Positions 9,888-18,204 are shown, numbered from the stretch's first letter. The stretch: DNA of 64,000 nt from Streptomyces sp. H27-C3 (GCF_030063415.1 NZ_JASITA010000004.1:213350-277349), one strand, 5' to 3'. The notes: generated by a model from the letters alone, not told the origin. Translations and numbers: made by a program.

Positions 9888-10676
9888 TTACGGGCCTTTC
9901 AGGGCGAGTTGAGCGCTGGTGCCGCCCGCGGCGGGGTCCGGGTCCGCGGTGCCGGGGTCCGTGCCGCCGGTGCCGCCCGTACCGCCGGTGGCGGTGCCCG
10001 GGTCGGTGCCGGGGTCCGGGTCGGGAGCGGGATCCGGGTCGGGAGCGGGGTCCGTACCCGGGTCGGTACCACCGGTGCCGGTGCCGGGCCCGGGGGCGGT
10101 GCCACCGGTGGCGGTGCCCGGGTCGGCACCCGGATCGACGGCCGGCGGCGGGGCGTCGCGGTTCGGGGGCCCTGTGTTCCCCGAGGCCCCGGCGCCCGGC
10201 CGGGACGCGGCGGGCGCACCGCTCGCGCCCTTGCCCGGGGGCGGCAGCGGATCGGTGCCGGCCGGGCCCGTGGGGCTCACGCCGGTCGTCGCACCCGGGG
10301 CCGCCCCCGAGGGCAGCGGGTCGGCTTCGGGAACCGGAGCTGTCTCGGCGGTGTCCGCCTTCTGCTTCTCGTCGGCGAGCCCGGGTATCGGAAGCCAGGG
10401 CGCCTTTGAGGTGCCGCCCATCAGGGCGGCGACGAGGGTGATCGCGTAGCAGGCGCAGGCGGTCGCGAGCACCCAGCCGACCCGCCGGAACTTCTTGCTC
10501 CTGCGGCCGCTCTCGTCGACGAACACCGGCCCGTCGGAGCCCTCTTGGGCTCCTGACACTGTCGTCGGGTCCACCTTCGGATCCGCCGCCATCCGCCCGA
10601 GGCCGTCCAGCTGGACAGTCATCTCGTTCGGATCATGAGTACGCCCGTCCAGGGCACTTTCACGCCAAAATTCCAT
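9888..10676 (-). CDS. matA: MatA-like single-pass membrane protein with Gly/Pro/Asp/Thr-rich tail
   Basis: The 262-residue protein has a short cytoplasmic N-terminus with a basic stretch (RRSKKFRR), one transmembrane helix (~66-87, GWVLATACACYAITLVAALMG), then ~175 residues of low-complexity Gly/Pro/Asp/Thr sequence including DPDPAPDPDPGTDPG-type repeats. No enzymatic domain is visible. Position directly upstream of matB fits MatA, whose mechanism in polysaccharide production is unclear. The start is uncertain: ATG 10676 gives 262 residues with a distant GGGGG, ATG 10622 gives 244 residues and also lacks a strong ribosome site. Identification rests on context and topology rather than sequence motifs. 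Confidence 0.72.
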   Translation of the reverse strand: MEFWRESALDGRTHDPNEMTVQLDGLGRMAADPKVDPTTVSGAQEGSDGPVFVDESGRRSKKFRRVGWVLATACACYAITLVAALMGGTSKAPWLPIPGLADEKQKADTAETAPVPEADPLPSGAAPGATTGVSPTGPAGTDPLPPPGKGASGAPAASRPGAGASGNTGPPNRDAPPPAVDPGADPGTATGGTAPGPGTGTGGTDPGTDPAPDPDPAPDPDPGTDPGTATGGTGGTGGTDPGTADPDPAAGGTSAQLALKGP

Positions 10677-11283
10677 AGCTATACACACGCCCCCACAGGA
10701 AAAAATGATGCGGGGTGCGCACACGACTGCCCGAGAATCTGCCGTCGGACCAGGCCCCCACCCACTCCGAGCGCCCTCCGCCACCACACCCGGGCCATGA
10801 ATGTAGCGCACCCCCGGGAACAGGCGGACTGCCGTGTCACTTGTTGTTGAGGTTCAGTGACAAACAACATCGGGCCGTCACCTGGAGGTAGCCACTTCAC
10901 GCCACTTGAGCCCCTCCAGTGGCCCGGATATCGCACCTTCTGATGCATAAAAGGCGATATACCGCCGCCCTTTTCGCCACCCGGGTGATATCGGCTACAG
11001 CGGCCCGGGATCGATCACCGACCGACGCGTCGCCCTTCGCGGCGACCGGTTCGACGCTCCCCGCGACCGGTCGTTACCGGTTTCGTATCACTCGGCCCGA
11101 CCCCCTGGACACCTCGGGACCCCGGACACGGCGGCACCGGTTCGACGCCTCGCCGCGCGAAGGAGAGGCGGTCACCTGGGCATCATTCGCTTGGCTGGAT
11201 AACTCCCCCACACGCAGGACACCTCCCCCGGCCGGGCGCGAACGCGGACCGGTGCGCAGGTGGACCCGGTACGCACCCGGACA
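10677..11283. other. 607-base intergenic region upstream of matA
   Basis: I support no gene here. It holds an inverted repeat TGTTGTT/AACAACA (10842-10848 and 10863-10869), and three GATAT-containing elements within 70 bases (around 10927, 10956, 10988), the middle one flanked by AAAAGG and CCTTTT. These are plausible operators or promoters for matAB. An open plus-strand frame from 10919 runs antisense through ssrA and is not credible. Confidence 0.4.
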
Positions 11284-11290
11284 AGACAAA

Positions 11291-11319
11291 GGCCCCGCTG
11301 CCTTGACGGCAGCGGGGCC
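11291..11319 (-). terminator. Rho-independent terminator of ssrA
   Basis: A perfect 12-bp GC-rich stem (11291-11302 with 11308-11319), 5-base loop, followed on the minus strand by TTTGTCTTGT. It begins about 20 bases after the tmRNA 3' end. Confidence 0.92.
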
Positions 11320-11339
11320 TGAGCCTCACATGGGAATTG

Positions 11340-11707
11340 TGGAGATGGCGGGAATCGAACCCGCGTCCAACGGTGCAGAACCAGGGCTTCTCCGAGTGCA
11401 GTCCGCTTCGCTTTTCTCGGCCCCGGAGATCACACGGACAAGTCTCCGACGGGCTCAGTCACTGTTTGATTTCCCACCCGATCCCGTGACCGGACCGAGT
11501 GGTTTAGTTCCCTTGATGATGCCAGGATCCAGGTCGGGAACACCCCTGGGCTGACACTTCACGCAGTCGCTACTTAGGCAGCGAGGGCGAAGGAATCGCG
11601 CTTGGAATCGGCGATTATAGTTTGCGACATATGGTTAACGAGATCATTGCCGCTTCCTCGACTCGCTTCCCCTGCCTCGACATCCGCTGTCGAAACCGAT
11701 CATCCCC
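11340..11707 (-). ncRNA. ssrA: tmRNA (ssrA)
   Basis: Transfer-messenger RNA, which with SmpB rescues stalled ribosomes and tags the nascent chain for proteolysis. The 5' end GGGGATG (11707 leftward) pairs with CATCTCC at the 3' end (11341-11347) to form the 7-bp acceptor stem, with one G-U pair. The T-arm GGTTCGATTCC is next to the 3' end. The tag reading frame starts at GCC after TATAATC and encodes ADSKRDSFALAA followed by TAA (stop at 11575-11577), ending in the usual ALAA degron. Discriminator A is at 11340; the next genomic bases read CAA, so the mature CCA end is apparently not fully encoded. smpB is immediately upstream. Confidence 0.97.
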
Positions 11708-11836
11708 ATGTTGATTTTTCAAGGTGGTGCTTGTGGTGCCGCACCCCACCAGTGGTGGTGTGCAGTGCCCATCGTACGTGACCAACGCACGACGGGGCCA
11801 GCGCATTCCTGACCGGCCCGGCGTGGGCTCGGTCGG

Positions 11837-12316
11837 TCAGCTCCGCTCCTTGCGCTTCACCGCCGAGATCGCGCGGTTCGTCTCACGCAGATCCTGCTTC
11901 TCGCGCAGCGTCTGACGCTTGTCGTACTCCTTCTTGCCCTTGGCCAGCGCGATCTCGATCTTGGCCCGGCCGTCCTTGAAATACATCGCGAGCGGCACGA
12001 TCGTGTGGCCGGTCTCCTGCGACTTCGCCGCGAGCTTGTCGATCTCGATCCGGTTCAGCAGGAGCTTGCGCTTGCGGCGCGCGGAGTGGTTGGTCCAGGT
12101 CCCCTGGGTGTACTCGGGTACGTGGATGTTGTGCAGCCACGCCTCGTTGCCCTCCAGCTGCACGAAGCCGTCCACCAGCGAGGCGCGCCCCTGCCGCAGG
12201 GACTTCACCTCGGTGCCGGTCAAGACCATGCCGGCCTCGTAGGTGTCGATGATGAGGTAGTCGTGTCGCGCCTTCTTGTTCTGCGCGATCATCTTGCGCC
12301 CTTGTTCCTTAGCCAT
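11837..12316 (-). CDS. smpB: SsrA-binding protein SmpB
   Basis: 159 residues, the normal length. The protein carries the SmpB core: [29 protein letters not shown] (~13-41), the conserved [10 protein letters not shown] (~62-72), and a lysine/arginine-rich C-terminal tail ([24 protein letters not shown]) that inserts into the empty mRNA channel. It binds tmRNA and is essential for trans-translation. The ssrA gene follows on the same strand after 129 bases, so the two partners are side by side; ssrA probably also has its own promoter in that gap. ATG 12316 follows the protease gene's stop by 18 bases, suggesting cotranscription with it. Confidence 0.97.
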   Translation of the reverse strand: MAKEQGRKMIAQNKKARHDYLIIDTYEAGMVLTGTEVKSLRQGRASLVDGFVQLEGNEAWLHNIHVPEYTQGTWTNHSARRKRKLLLNRIEIDKLAAKSQETGHTIVPLAMYFKDGRAKIEIALAKGKKEYDKRQTLREKQDLRETNRAISAVKRKERS

Positions 12317-12334
12317 AGTGCGACCATTTTCGCA

Positions 12335-13510
12335 CTAAGACCCTCCCCCGAGGCCACTCAATACTGTCTGGGCCCTCTGCTGGGCCTTCTCGCTCACCGA
12401 AAGGTCCGGGCTGATGCCCCGGCCGTCGACGCTGCGGCCCGCCGGAGTGCGGTAATGGCCCACGGTCAGCTCGGCGACCGAACCGTCGGGCAGCCGGCTC
12501 GGCATCTGGACCGAGCCCTTGCCGAAGGTGCGTGATCCCACGGTGACCGCGCGACCCCGGTCCTGGAGCGCTCCCGTGACGAGCTCCGCGGCGCTCATCG
12601 TGCCGCCGTCGACGAGCGCGACAACGGGCCTTTCGGTGTCCCCGCCCGGCTCCGCGTACAGGGCGCGCTGCTCACCGTGCACGTCGTAGGTGGCGACCAG
12701 GCCACCGTCGAGGAAGGCGGAGGCCGCGGTGACGGCCTCGGTGACCAGTCCGCCGCCGTTGCCGCGCAGGTCCAGGAGGAGGCCATGGTCCCGCGGAGCC
12801 TTCTTCACCGCCTCGCGCACCTGCTCGCCCGAGCCCTTGGTGAAGGACGCCACCTTGATGAGCGTCGCGCCGTGCGCGAGCCGCTCGACCGTGACGGCCT
12901 CGGTGTCCAGCCGGGCCCGCTGCACGGTCTCGCTCCACGCGCGCGTGGAGCGCTGGAGGCCGAGCGCGACCCAGGTGCCCGGCTTCGCCGCCTTCTTCCC
13001 GCGCAGCAGCTTCACGACCTCGGTGACGGGGCGCTTCTCGACCCGGTGGCCGTCGATCGTGCGGAGTTGGTCGCCCGCCCTGACCCCGGCCCGCTCGGCG
13101 GGTCCGCCGGGCTGCACCCGGGACACCTCGATACGGCCTTCGCGGGTGCGCTTGACCCACAGCCCCACGCCCGTGTACTCGCCGTCGAGGGCCTGCTCGA
13201 ACTCCTCGTACTCGCCGGAGTCGTACACCGCGCCCCAGCGGTCCCCGCTGCGGCTGACGACCTCCTGGGCCGCCTCCTTGCCGGACTTTCCGTCGGCCAT
13301 CGCCTCGGCCGCGGCGTCGGCGACCGCTTCGCGGTCCGCTGTCGCGGCGACCGAGCGGGAGGCGGGGTGCCGGTCAGGGGGCTGCTTTTCGTCGACGCGC
13401 TCCCAGGAGCCAGTGGCGACCGCGGTGGCGAGGACGGTGGCAAAGACCAATGTCAGGGCCGCCCCGCGGCGGATCCCACGGGGTTGGAGGCTGTCTTCCG
13501 GGCCCTGCAT
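12335..13510 (-). CDS. S41 family C-terminal processing protease (CtpA-like)
   Basis: The 391-residue protein has an N-terminal signal anchor (~14-34), a PDZ domain (~112-175; VQPGGPAERAGVRAGDQLRTIDG) and an S41 tail-specific protease domain. The catalytic dyad is visible: Ser306 in GGTMSAAE and Lys331 in TFGKGSVQ, with the LDLRGNGGG strand at ~246-254. It would act outside the membrane, trimming or degrading substrates from the C-terminus. Interestingly it stands immediately upstream of smpB/ssrA, whose tags end in a hydrophobic ALAA degron recognised by proteases, but a functional link to trans-translation is only speculation since this enzyme is extracytoplasmic. Confidence 0.92.
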   Translation of the reverse strand: MQGPEDSLQPRGIRRGAALTLVFATVLATAVATGSWERVDEKQPPDRHPASRSVAATADREAVADAAAEAMADGKSGKEAAQEVVSRSGDRWGAVYDSGEYEEFEQALDGEYTGVGLWVKRTREGRIEVSRVQPGGPAERAGVRAGDQLRTIDGHRVEKRPVTEVVKLLRGKKAAKPGTWVALGLQRSTRAWSETVQRARLDTEAVTVERLAHGATLIKVASFTKGSGEQVREAVKKAPRDHGLLLDLRGNGGGLVTEAVTAASAFLDGGLVATYDVHGEQRALYAEPGGDTERPVVALVDGGTMSAAELVTGALQDRGRAVTVGSRTFGKGSVQMPSRLPDGSVAELTVGHYRTPAGRSVDGRGISPDLSVSEKAQQRAQTVLSGLGGGS

Positions 13511-13534
13511 GCCGACGAGTCTAGGACAAGCGGA

Positions 13535-13568
13535 GGGCGCCGTACGAGCTGATGCTCGGACGGCGCCC
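13535..13568 (-). terminator. Hairpin terminator downstream of ftsX
   Basis: Outer arms GGGCGCCGT/ACGGCGCCC enclose an inner CGAGC/GCTCG stem. It lies 11 bases beyond the ftsX stop and separates ftsEX from the protease gene. Confidence 0.8.
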
Positions 13569-13578
13569 GGGGCTCATG

Positions 13579-14496
13579 TCACACCTTCAGGTACTTGCGC
13601 AGCGCCACAAAGCCCGCGAGTGCGGGCATCAGCAGGGCGATGGCGAGCACCAGCGGCAGCTTCGCGAGGACCGCGTCCCAGCCGATGAAGTTGACGAGAG
13701 TCAGCTTGTCGGCCAGCGCGAGACCGTGGTCGATCAGGAAGTACCGCCCCGCGAGCAGCATGCCGCAGGCGAATACGCCGCCGATCAGGCCGGCGAACGC
13801 GGCCTCCATGATGAACGGCATCTGGATGTAGAAGCTGGACGCGCCGACGAGCCGCATGATCCCTGTTTCACGCCGTCGGCTGAAGGCCGAAACGCGCACG
13901 GTGTTGACGATCAGCATCAGCGCGATGACAAGCATGAGGGCCATCACGCAGAGCGCGGCCACATTCATGCCGTTCATCAGTTCGAAGAGGTTGTCGAGGA
14001 TGCCGCGTTGATCCTGGACGGACTGCACGCCGTCCCGGCCCGCGAACGCGGTCGCGACCACCTTGTACTTCTCCGGGTCCTCCAGCTTGACGCGGAAGGA
14101 CTCCTGCATCTGGTCCGGGGTGATGGTGTCGGCCATCGAGGAGTCCCCGAACTGCTCCTTGTAGTGCTTGAACGCCTGGTCGGCCGACTCGTAGTCGACC
14201 TTCTTGACGATGTCCATCTTGTCGAGGTCAGACTTGACCTGCGCCTTCTGCTCGGTGGTGACCGCTCCCTTGGCGCACTTGGGGATGGTCTCCGCGTCGT
14301 TCTTGTTGCAGAAGAAGATCGAGACATTGACCTTGTCGTACCAGAAGCCCTTCATCGTGCTCACCTGCTCGCGCATGAGCAGCGCGCCCCCGAAGAGGGC
14401 GAGGGAGAGAGCGACAGAGATGACTACTGCGAAGGTCATCGTGAGGTTACGACGGAGACCGACGCCAATCTCCGACAGGACGAACTGGGCGCGCAT
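13579..14496 (-). CDS. ftsX: Cell-division ABC permease FtsX
   Basis: 305 residues with the FtsX layout: an N-terminal cytoplasmic helix (MRAQFVLSEIGVGLRRNL), TM1 (~20-42), a ~125-residue external loop, then three more membrane segments (~170-195, ~220-245, ~268-292), the loop between them carrying the RRRETGIMRLVGAS motif typical of FtsX/MacB permeases. With FtsE it forms the complex that activates peptidoglycan hydrolases through the external loop. In actinobacteria the partner is usually an NlpC/P60 protein (RipC-type); none is encoded next to it here. It starts 9 bases after ftsE. Confidence 0.96.
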   Translation of the reverse strand: MRAQFVLSEIGVGLRRNLTMTFAVVISVALSLALFGGALLMREQVSTMKGFWYDKVNVSIFFCNKNDAETIPKCAKGAVTTEQKAQVKSDLDKMDIVKKVDYESADQAFKHYKEQFGDSSMADTITPDQMQESFRVKLEDPEKYKVVATAFAGRDGVQSVQDQRGILDNLFELMNGMNVAALCVMALMLVIALMLIVNTVRVSAFSRRRETGIMRLVGASSFYIQMPFIMEAAFAGLIGGVFACGMLLAGRYFLIDHGLALADKLTLVNFIGWDAVLAKLPLVLAIALLMPALAGFVALRKYLKV

Positions 14497-14505
14497 GGCG
14501 TCCTT

Positions 14506-15195
14506 TCAGTGCTGGTATCCGTAGACGCCCCGAGACTGGTCGCGCACGAGGCGGCCCTTCTCGAGTTCGATGACGCGCTTGCGCATCTGGTCGACGATCT
14601 GCTGGTCGTGGGTCGCCATCACCACAGTGGTGCCGGTGCGGTTGATGCGGTCCAGCAGCTTCATGATGCCGACGGAGGTCTGCGGGTCGAGATTTCCGGT
14701 CGGCTCGTCCGCGATCAGCAGCATCGGCCGGTTGACGAAGGCCCTGGCGATCGCCACCCGTTGCTGCTCACCACCCGAGAGCTGACCGGGCATCCGGTCC
14801 TCCTTGCCGCCGAGACCGACGAGATCGAGGACCTGCGGTACGGACTTGCGGATCTCTCCGCGCGACTTGCCGATGACTTCCTGCGCGAACGCGACGTTCT
14901 CCCCGACGGTCTTGTTGGGGAGCAGGCGGAAGTCCTGGAAGACGGTGCCCAGCTGGCGGCGCATGCTCGGCACCTTCCAGTTGGACAGGCGCGCGAGGTC
15001 CTTGCCCAGGACGTGCACCATGCCGTGGCTGGCGCGCTCCTCGCGCAGCAACAGCCGCAGGAAAGTGGACTTACCCGAGCCTGAGGAGCCCACGAGGAAG
15101 ACGAATTCGCCCTTCGCGACCTCCAGGGAAACATCCCTGAGGGCGGGGCGGTTCTGCTTCGGGTAAGTCTTGGAGACATTGTCGAATCGGATCAC
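14506..15195 (-). CDS. ftsE: Cell-division ABC ATPase FtsE
   Basis: 229 residues, the usual length. Walker A GSSGSGKS is at 36-43, the Q-loop in QLGTVFQDF (~80-88), signature [14 protein letters not shown] (~139-152), Walker [14 protein letters not shown] (~158-170) and the H-loop ATHD (~194-197). A GTG start at 15195 is used. FtsE powers conformational change in FtsX at the septum or, in streptomycetes, at sites of wall remodelling. No coding sequence is detected in the 306 bases upstream. Confidence 0.97.
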   Translation of the reverse strand: MIRFDNVSKTYPKQNRPALRDVSLEVAKGEFVFLVGSSGSGKSTFLRLLLREERASHGMVHVLGKDLARLSNWKVPSMRRQLGTVFQDFRLLPNKTVGENVAFAQEVIGKSRGEIRKSVPQVLDLVGLGGKEDRMPGQLSGGEQQRVAIARAFVNRPMLLIADEPTGNLDPQTSVGIMKLLDRINRTGTTVVMATHDQQIVDQMRKRVIELEKGRLVRDQSRGVYGYQH

Positions 15196-15501
15196 GGGTG
15201 CACCACGGTCGCCGGGAGTAGGTGAGCGTGACCATACGCGACCCGGACGGGCCCGCGCAGTCGGCGTCCCGGGATGGGCGTTTTATCACGGATCTACGCA
15301 CGGTCCCGGCTACTTACCGGGCACAAGCGAGCGGTCTTACCCCGGTGGGACGCGCCGGAACGTGTGGGAGCTGGCACAGTGGAGTGGAAGGGGGAACGGT
15401 GGAGTTTCCCGGAGCGTTGAGCGGAGTAGACCGTTGATCGGTGCGGCTACACGGCTGAGGGCGCACGGCTGCGGCTCCGCCGCGCGGGAGGAGGACTGCG
15501 C
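15196..15501. other. 306-base divergent intergenic region
   Basis: Lies between ftsE (minus) and a small membrane-protein gene (plus). I see no convincing gene or motif; it must hold promoters for both directions. Confidence 0.4.
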
Positions 15502-15693
15502 ATGACCTACGACCGATTGGTGTGCGCGAACTGCGCGGCGCCCGTGAACGAGGGCCGCTGCCAGGTGTGCCGGGCCAGCAGGCAACGGCTCCAGCAGGAG
15601 GGGCCCCTGGCGGGGCTCAGCCCTGCCGCGCTGATGGCGCTGCTCGCGGTGCTGGTGGCCGCGCTGGTCCTGCTGGCGCACCAGACCGCGTAA
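15502..15693 (+). CDS. Small zinc-ribbon membrane protein, unknown function
   Basis: The 63-residue protein has a zinc-ribbon-like C8-x2-C11-x8-C20-x2-C23 arrangement, an arginine/glutamine-rich linker, and one C-terminal membrane helix (~42-60, LMALLAVLVAALVLLAH). A strong GGAGGA ribosome-binding site precedes the ATG and the frame has typical streptomycete third-position GC bias, so I regard it as real despite its size. It is a tail-anchored protein with a small metal-binding head in the cytoplasm (inferred). I do not recognise a function. It stands alone, divergent from ftsEX and convergent with the collagen-like protein gene. Confidence 0.75.
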   Translation: MTYDRLVCANCAAPVNEGRCQVCRASRQRLQQEGPLAGLSPAALMALLAVLVAALVLLAHQTA

Positions 15694-15786
15694 CAGCCGC
15701 CCTCGTCGCCCCACGGGCCTCCTGAGGGCGCTGCGCGGCGCGGGCCGGACGGGGCGCAAGACATGAAGAAGCGGAGAAGCGGCACA

Positions 15787-15825
15787 GGAAAGGGCCCGAG
15801 GCGCTGAGCGCTTCGGGCCCTTTCC
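15787..15825. terminator. Bidirectional hairpin terminator
   Basis: An 18-bp stem (15787-15804 with 15808-15825, one G-U type mismatch) and 3-base loop, with AAA/TTT at the base of both arms, lies between convergent genes ending at 15693 and 15888. Confidence 0.88.
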
Positions 15826-15887
15826 GTGCGTCCGGTCGTCCTACGGGCGCCTGGCCGGCGTCCGGGCGACGTCCACGTCTACGTGGT

Positions 15888-16829
15888 TCAGGCGGCGGTA
15901 CGGCCGCTGACCAGGCGCGGCAGCATACGGAAGCCGATGCCACCGGCGATCATCGTCGCGGCACCGATGAGCAGGAACGAGGTCTCGGCGGCGCCCGTCT
16001 CGGCGAGCTCCTCCTTGGCCTCGCCCTGCTGGACCGGCTGCGAGCCGACGCTGTCGGTGTCGGTGCCGTCGTTGCCGCCGGTCGCGCCACCCGCGGTGTC
16101 ACCGCCGGTGCTGGTACCGCCGTCGCCACCGCCGGTGTCGCCACCGCCGGTCGTGTCACCGCCCGTGCTGCCGGTCGTGCCCGTGGTACCGGTGTCGCCG
16201 CCGTCGCTGTCACCACCGGTAGTGCTGGTGTTGCCGCCATTGCTGCCAGTCGTGCCCGTGGTACCGGTGTTGCCGGTCGTTCCGGTGTTGCCCGTGGTTC
16301 CGGTCGTTCCGGTGTTGCCGGTCGTGCCCGTGGTACCGGTCGTGCCCGTGGTACCGGTCGTACCGGTCGTACCCGTCGTACCGGTGGTGCCCGTGGTACC
16401 GGTGGTGCCCGTGGTACCGGTCGTGCCCGTGGTACCGGTCGTGCCCGTGGTACCGGTCGTGCCCGTGGTACCGGTCGTGCCCGTGGTACCGGTCGTGCCC
16501 GTGGTACCGGTCGTGCCCGTGGTACCGGTCGTACCCGTGGTACCGGTCGTACCCGTCGTACCGGTCGTACCCGTCGTACCGGTCGTACCCGTCTCGCCGC
16601 CACCCGTAGGACCGGCGTCGACACCACCCGCCACGGTGCCGGCGTTGTCACCACCCTCGATGGTGTTCACATCGAGGCCGAGGCCGATGTCGACAACGCC
16701 CGTGTCCACGCTGTTGTCGGCACCGAAGCCGACGGCCTGAGCGGCGCCCGCGGCGGTCAGCGACGCACCGGCGGCAATCACCGCGCCGGCGGCTATCCGT
16801 GCAACACGGATCCGCGTCTTCTTCGTCAT
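15888..16829 (-). CDS. Sortase-anchored collagen-like (Gly-Thr-Thr)n surface protein
   Basis: The 313-residue protein has a signal peptide (~1-32, ending AAQA), a short acidic spacer, about 38 consecutive Gly-X-Thr triplets that are nearly all Gly-Thr-Thr (with occasional Asn), a Gly/Ser/Thr/Asp spacer, and a C-terminal wall-sorting signal: LAETG at 275-279, a hydrophobic stretch and a basic tail. LAxTG is the motif used by streptomycete class E sortases. Gly at every third residue is the collagen-like pattern known in bacterial surface proteins such as BclA, in which Gly-X-Thr triplets can be glycosylated. ATG 16829 was preferred over an upstream ATG because the signal peptide begins there. 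Flanking genes suggest no partner; function is unknown. Confidence 0.85.
   Translation of the reverse strand: MTKKTRIRVARIAAGAVIAAGASLTAAGAAQAVGFGADNSVDTGVVDIGLGLDVNTIEGGDNAGTVAGGVDAGPTGGGETGTTGTTGTTGTTGTTGTTGTTGTTGTTGTTGTTGTTGTTGTTGTTGTTGTTGTTGTTGTTGTTGTTGTTGTTGTTGTTGTTGTTGTTGTTGNTGTTGTTGNTGTTGNTGTTGTTGSNGGNTSTTGGDSDGGDTGTTGTTGSTGGDTTGGGDTGGGDGGTSTGGDTAGGATGGNDGTDTDSVGSQPVQQGEAKEELAETGAAETSFLLIGAATMIAGGIGFRMLPRLVSGRTAA
16246..16590 (-). repeat. Tandem 9/18-bp coding minisatellite encoding Gly-Thr-Thr
   Basis: About 345 bases of near-perfect tandem repeats, best described as an 18-bp unit containing GGTACCGGTCGTGCCCGT on the plus strand, each 9 bases encoding Gly-Thr-Thr on the minus strand. 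Copies toward 16590 are most uniform; those toward 16246 have diverged and include Asn codons. Such arrays change length easily by slippage or recombination. Confidence 0.95.
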
Positions 16830-17047
16830 CTGTGTGGTACCCCCAGTAGCTGAATTCGTCAGTGGAGCAGCGCTAGGGCGACAGCCGCTGGGGATGTTGA
16901 CATTCCCCGGGATCACACGCGCCCCAGTAGATACGCATGCCGCGCGTCAGCCTCGCCAGAAATAGGAAGCCCGTCAAGGAGGTTGCGCGAGCAATGCCCG
17001 AAATGGGAACACTTGCCCACCGTACAGGGACGCGACTGTGACACAAG

Positions 17048-17080
17048 CGGCAACTGGCGCCTCAAGGGCGCCAGTTGCCG
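17048..17080 (-). terminator. Terminator of prfB
   Basis: A perfect 14-bp stem (17048-17061 with 17067-17080) and 5-base loop just downstream of the prfB stop codon. Confidence 0.85.
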
Positions 17081-17097
17081 TGTCGATAAAGCGAGGT

Positions 17098-18204
17098 TTA
17101 CTTCTCCTGCTGCTTGCGCCAGCGAATTCCCGCTTCGAGGAAGCCGTCGATCTCGCCGTCGAGCACACCCTGCGGATTTCCGACCTCGAACTCCGTACGC
17201 AGGTCCTTGACCATCTGGTACGGGTGCAGGACGTACGAACGCATCTGGTTGCCCCAGGAGTTGCCACCGTCGCCCTTGAGGGCGTCCATCTCGGCCTTCT
17301 CCTCCTGGCGGCGGCGCTCAAGGAGCTTCGCCTGGAGGACGTTCATCGCGCTGGCCTTGTTCTGGATCTGCGAGCGCTCGTTCTGACAGGAGACGACGAT
17401 GCCGGTGGGGACGTGAGTCAGTCGCACCGCGGAGTCGGTGGTGTTGACGCCCTGTCCGCCGGGGCCCGAGGCGCGGTAGACGTCCACCCGCAGCTCGGAC
17501 TCGTCGATCTCGATGTGGTCGGTCTTCTCGACGACCGGGAGCACCTCGACGCCGGCGAAGGAGGTCTGCCGACGGCCTTGGTTGTCGAAGGGCGAGATGC
17601 GGACGAGCCGGTGCGTGCCCTGCTCGACGGAGAGCGTTCCGTAGGCGTACGGCGCCCGGACGACGAAGGTGGTCGACTTGATGCCGGCCTCTTCGGCGTA
17701 CGACGTCTCGTAGACCTCGGTGGAGTAGTTGTGCCGCTCGGCCCAGCGCAGGTACATGCGCTGGAGGCGCTCGGCGAAGTCGGAGGCGTCGACGCCACCG
17801 GCCTCGGCGCGGATGTTGACGAGGGCCTCACGCGCGTCGTACTCGCCGGAGAGGAGCGTGCGTACTTCCATCTCCTCCAGCGCCTTGCGGACGGCGATGA
17901 GCTCGGTCTCCGCCTCCGCGAGGGTGTCCGCGTCGTCCTCGGCCTCGGCGAGCTCGAAGAACACCGGCAGGTCGTCGATCCGGCTGCGGAGCGCCTCCGT
18001 CTTGCGGACCTCGGCCTGGAGGTGCGACAGCTTGCTCGTGATCTTCTGCGCCGCCTCCGGGTCGTCCCACAGGGACGGCGCCGCGGCCTGCTCCTCGAGC
18101 ACGGCGATATCGGCCCTCAGGCTGTCGAGGTCCAGGACGGCCTCGATCGACCCCATGGTCGAGGAGAGGGACTTGAGCTCTTCGGATACATCGACGACTG
18201 CCAC
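17098..18204 (-). CDS. prfB: Peptide chain release factor 2
   Basis: 368 residues. The protein has the RF2 recognition tripeptide SPF (about residue 205, in [16 protein letters not shown]) that reads UAA/UGA stops, and the universal GGQ loop ([20 protein letters not shown], about 245-265) whose glutamine catalyses peptidyl-tRNA hydrolysis. The frame is continuous from ATG 18204 with no internal UGA near codon 26, so the autoregulatory +1 frameshift of many bacteria is absent, as is usual in actinobacteria. It is preceded by the pkaB gene on the same strand after 126 bases. Confidence 0.97.
   Translation of the reverse strand: MAVVDVSEELKSLSSTMGSIEAVLDLDSLRADIAVLEEQAAAPSLWDDPEAAQKITSKLSHLQAEVRKTEALRSRIDDLPVFFELAEAEDDADTLAEAETELIAVRKALEEMEVRTLLSGEYDAREALVNIRAEAGGVDASDFAERLQRMYLRWAERHNYSTEVYETSYAEEAGIKSTTFVVRAPYAYGTLSVEQGTHRLVRISPFDNQGRRQTSFAGVEVLPVVEKTDHIEIDESELRVDVYRASGPGGQGVNTTDSAVRLTHVPTGIVVSCQNERSQIQNKASAMNVLQAKLLERRRQEEKAEMDALKGDGGNSWGNQMRSYVLHPYQMVKDLRTEFEVGNPQGVLDGEIDGFLEAGIRWRKQQEK

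Noticed and set aside
10919..11554. Plus-strand 211-codon frame
   Set aside because: Runs antisense into ssrA and through its terminator; sequence resembles no protein.
11615..11806. 63-codon minus-strand frame overlapping the 5' half of ssrA
   Set aside because: Lies inside the tmRNA structure; the real tag frame begins further downstream and ends at 11575.
16246..16590. CRISPR-like tandem repeat
   Set aside because: Repeats are contiguous without spacers, multiples of 9 bases, and encode in-frame Gly-Thr-Thr.
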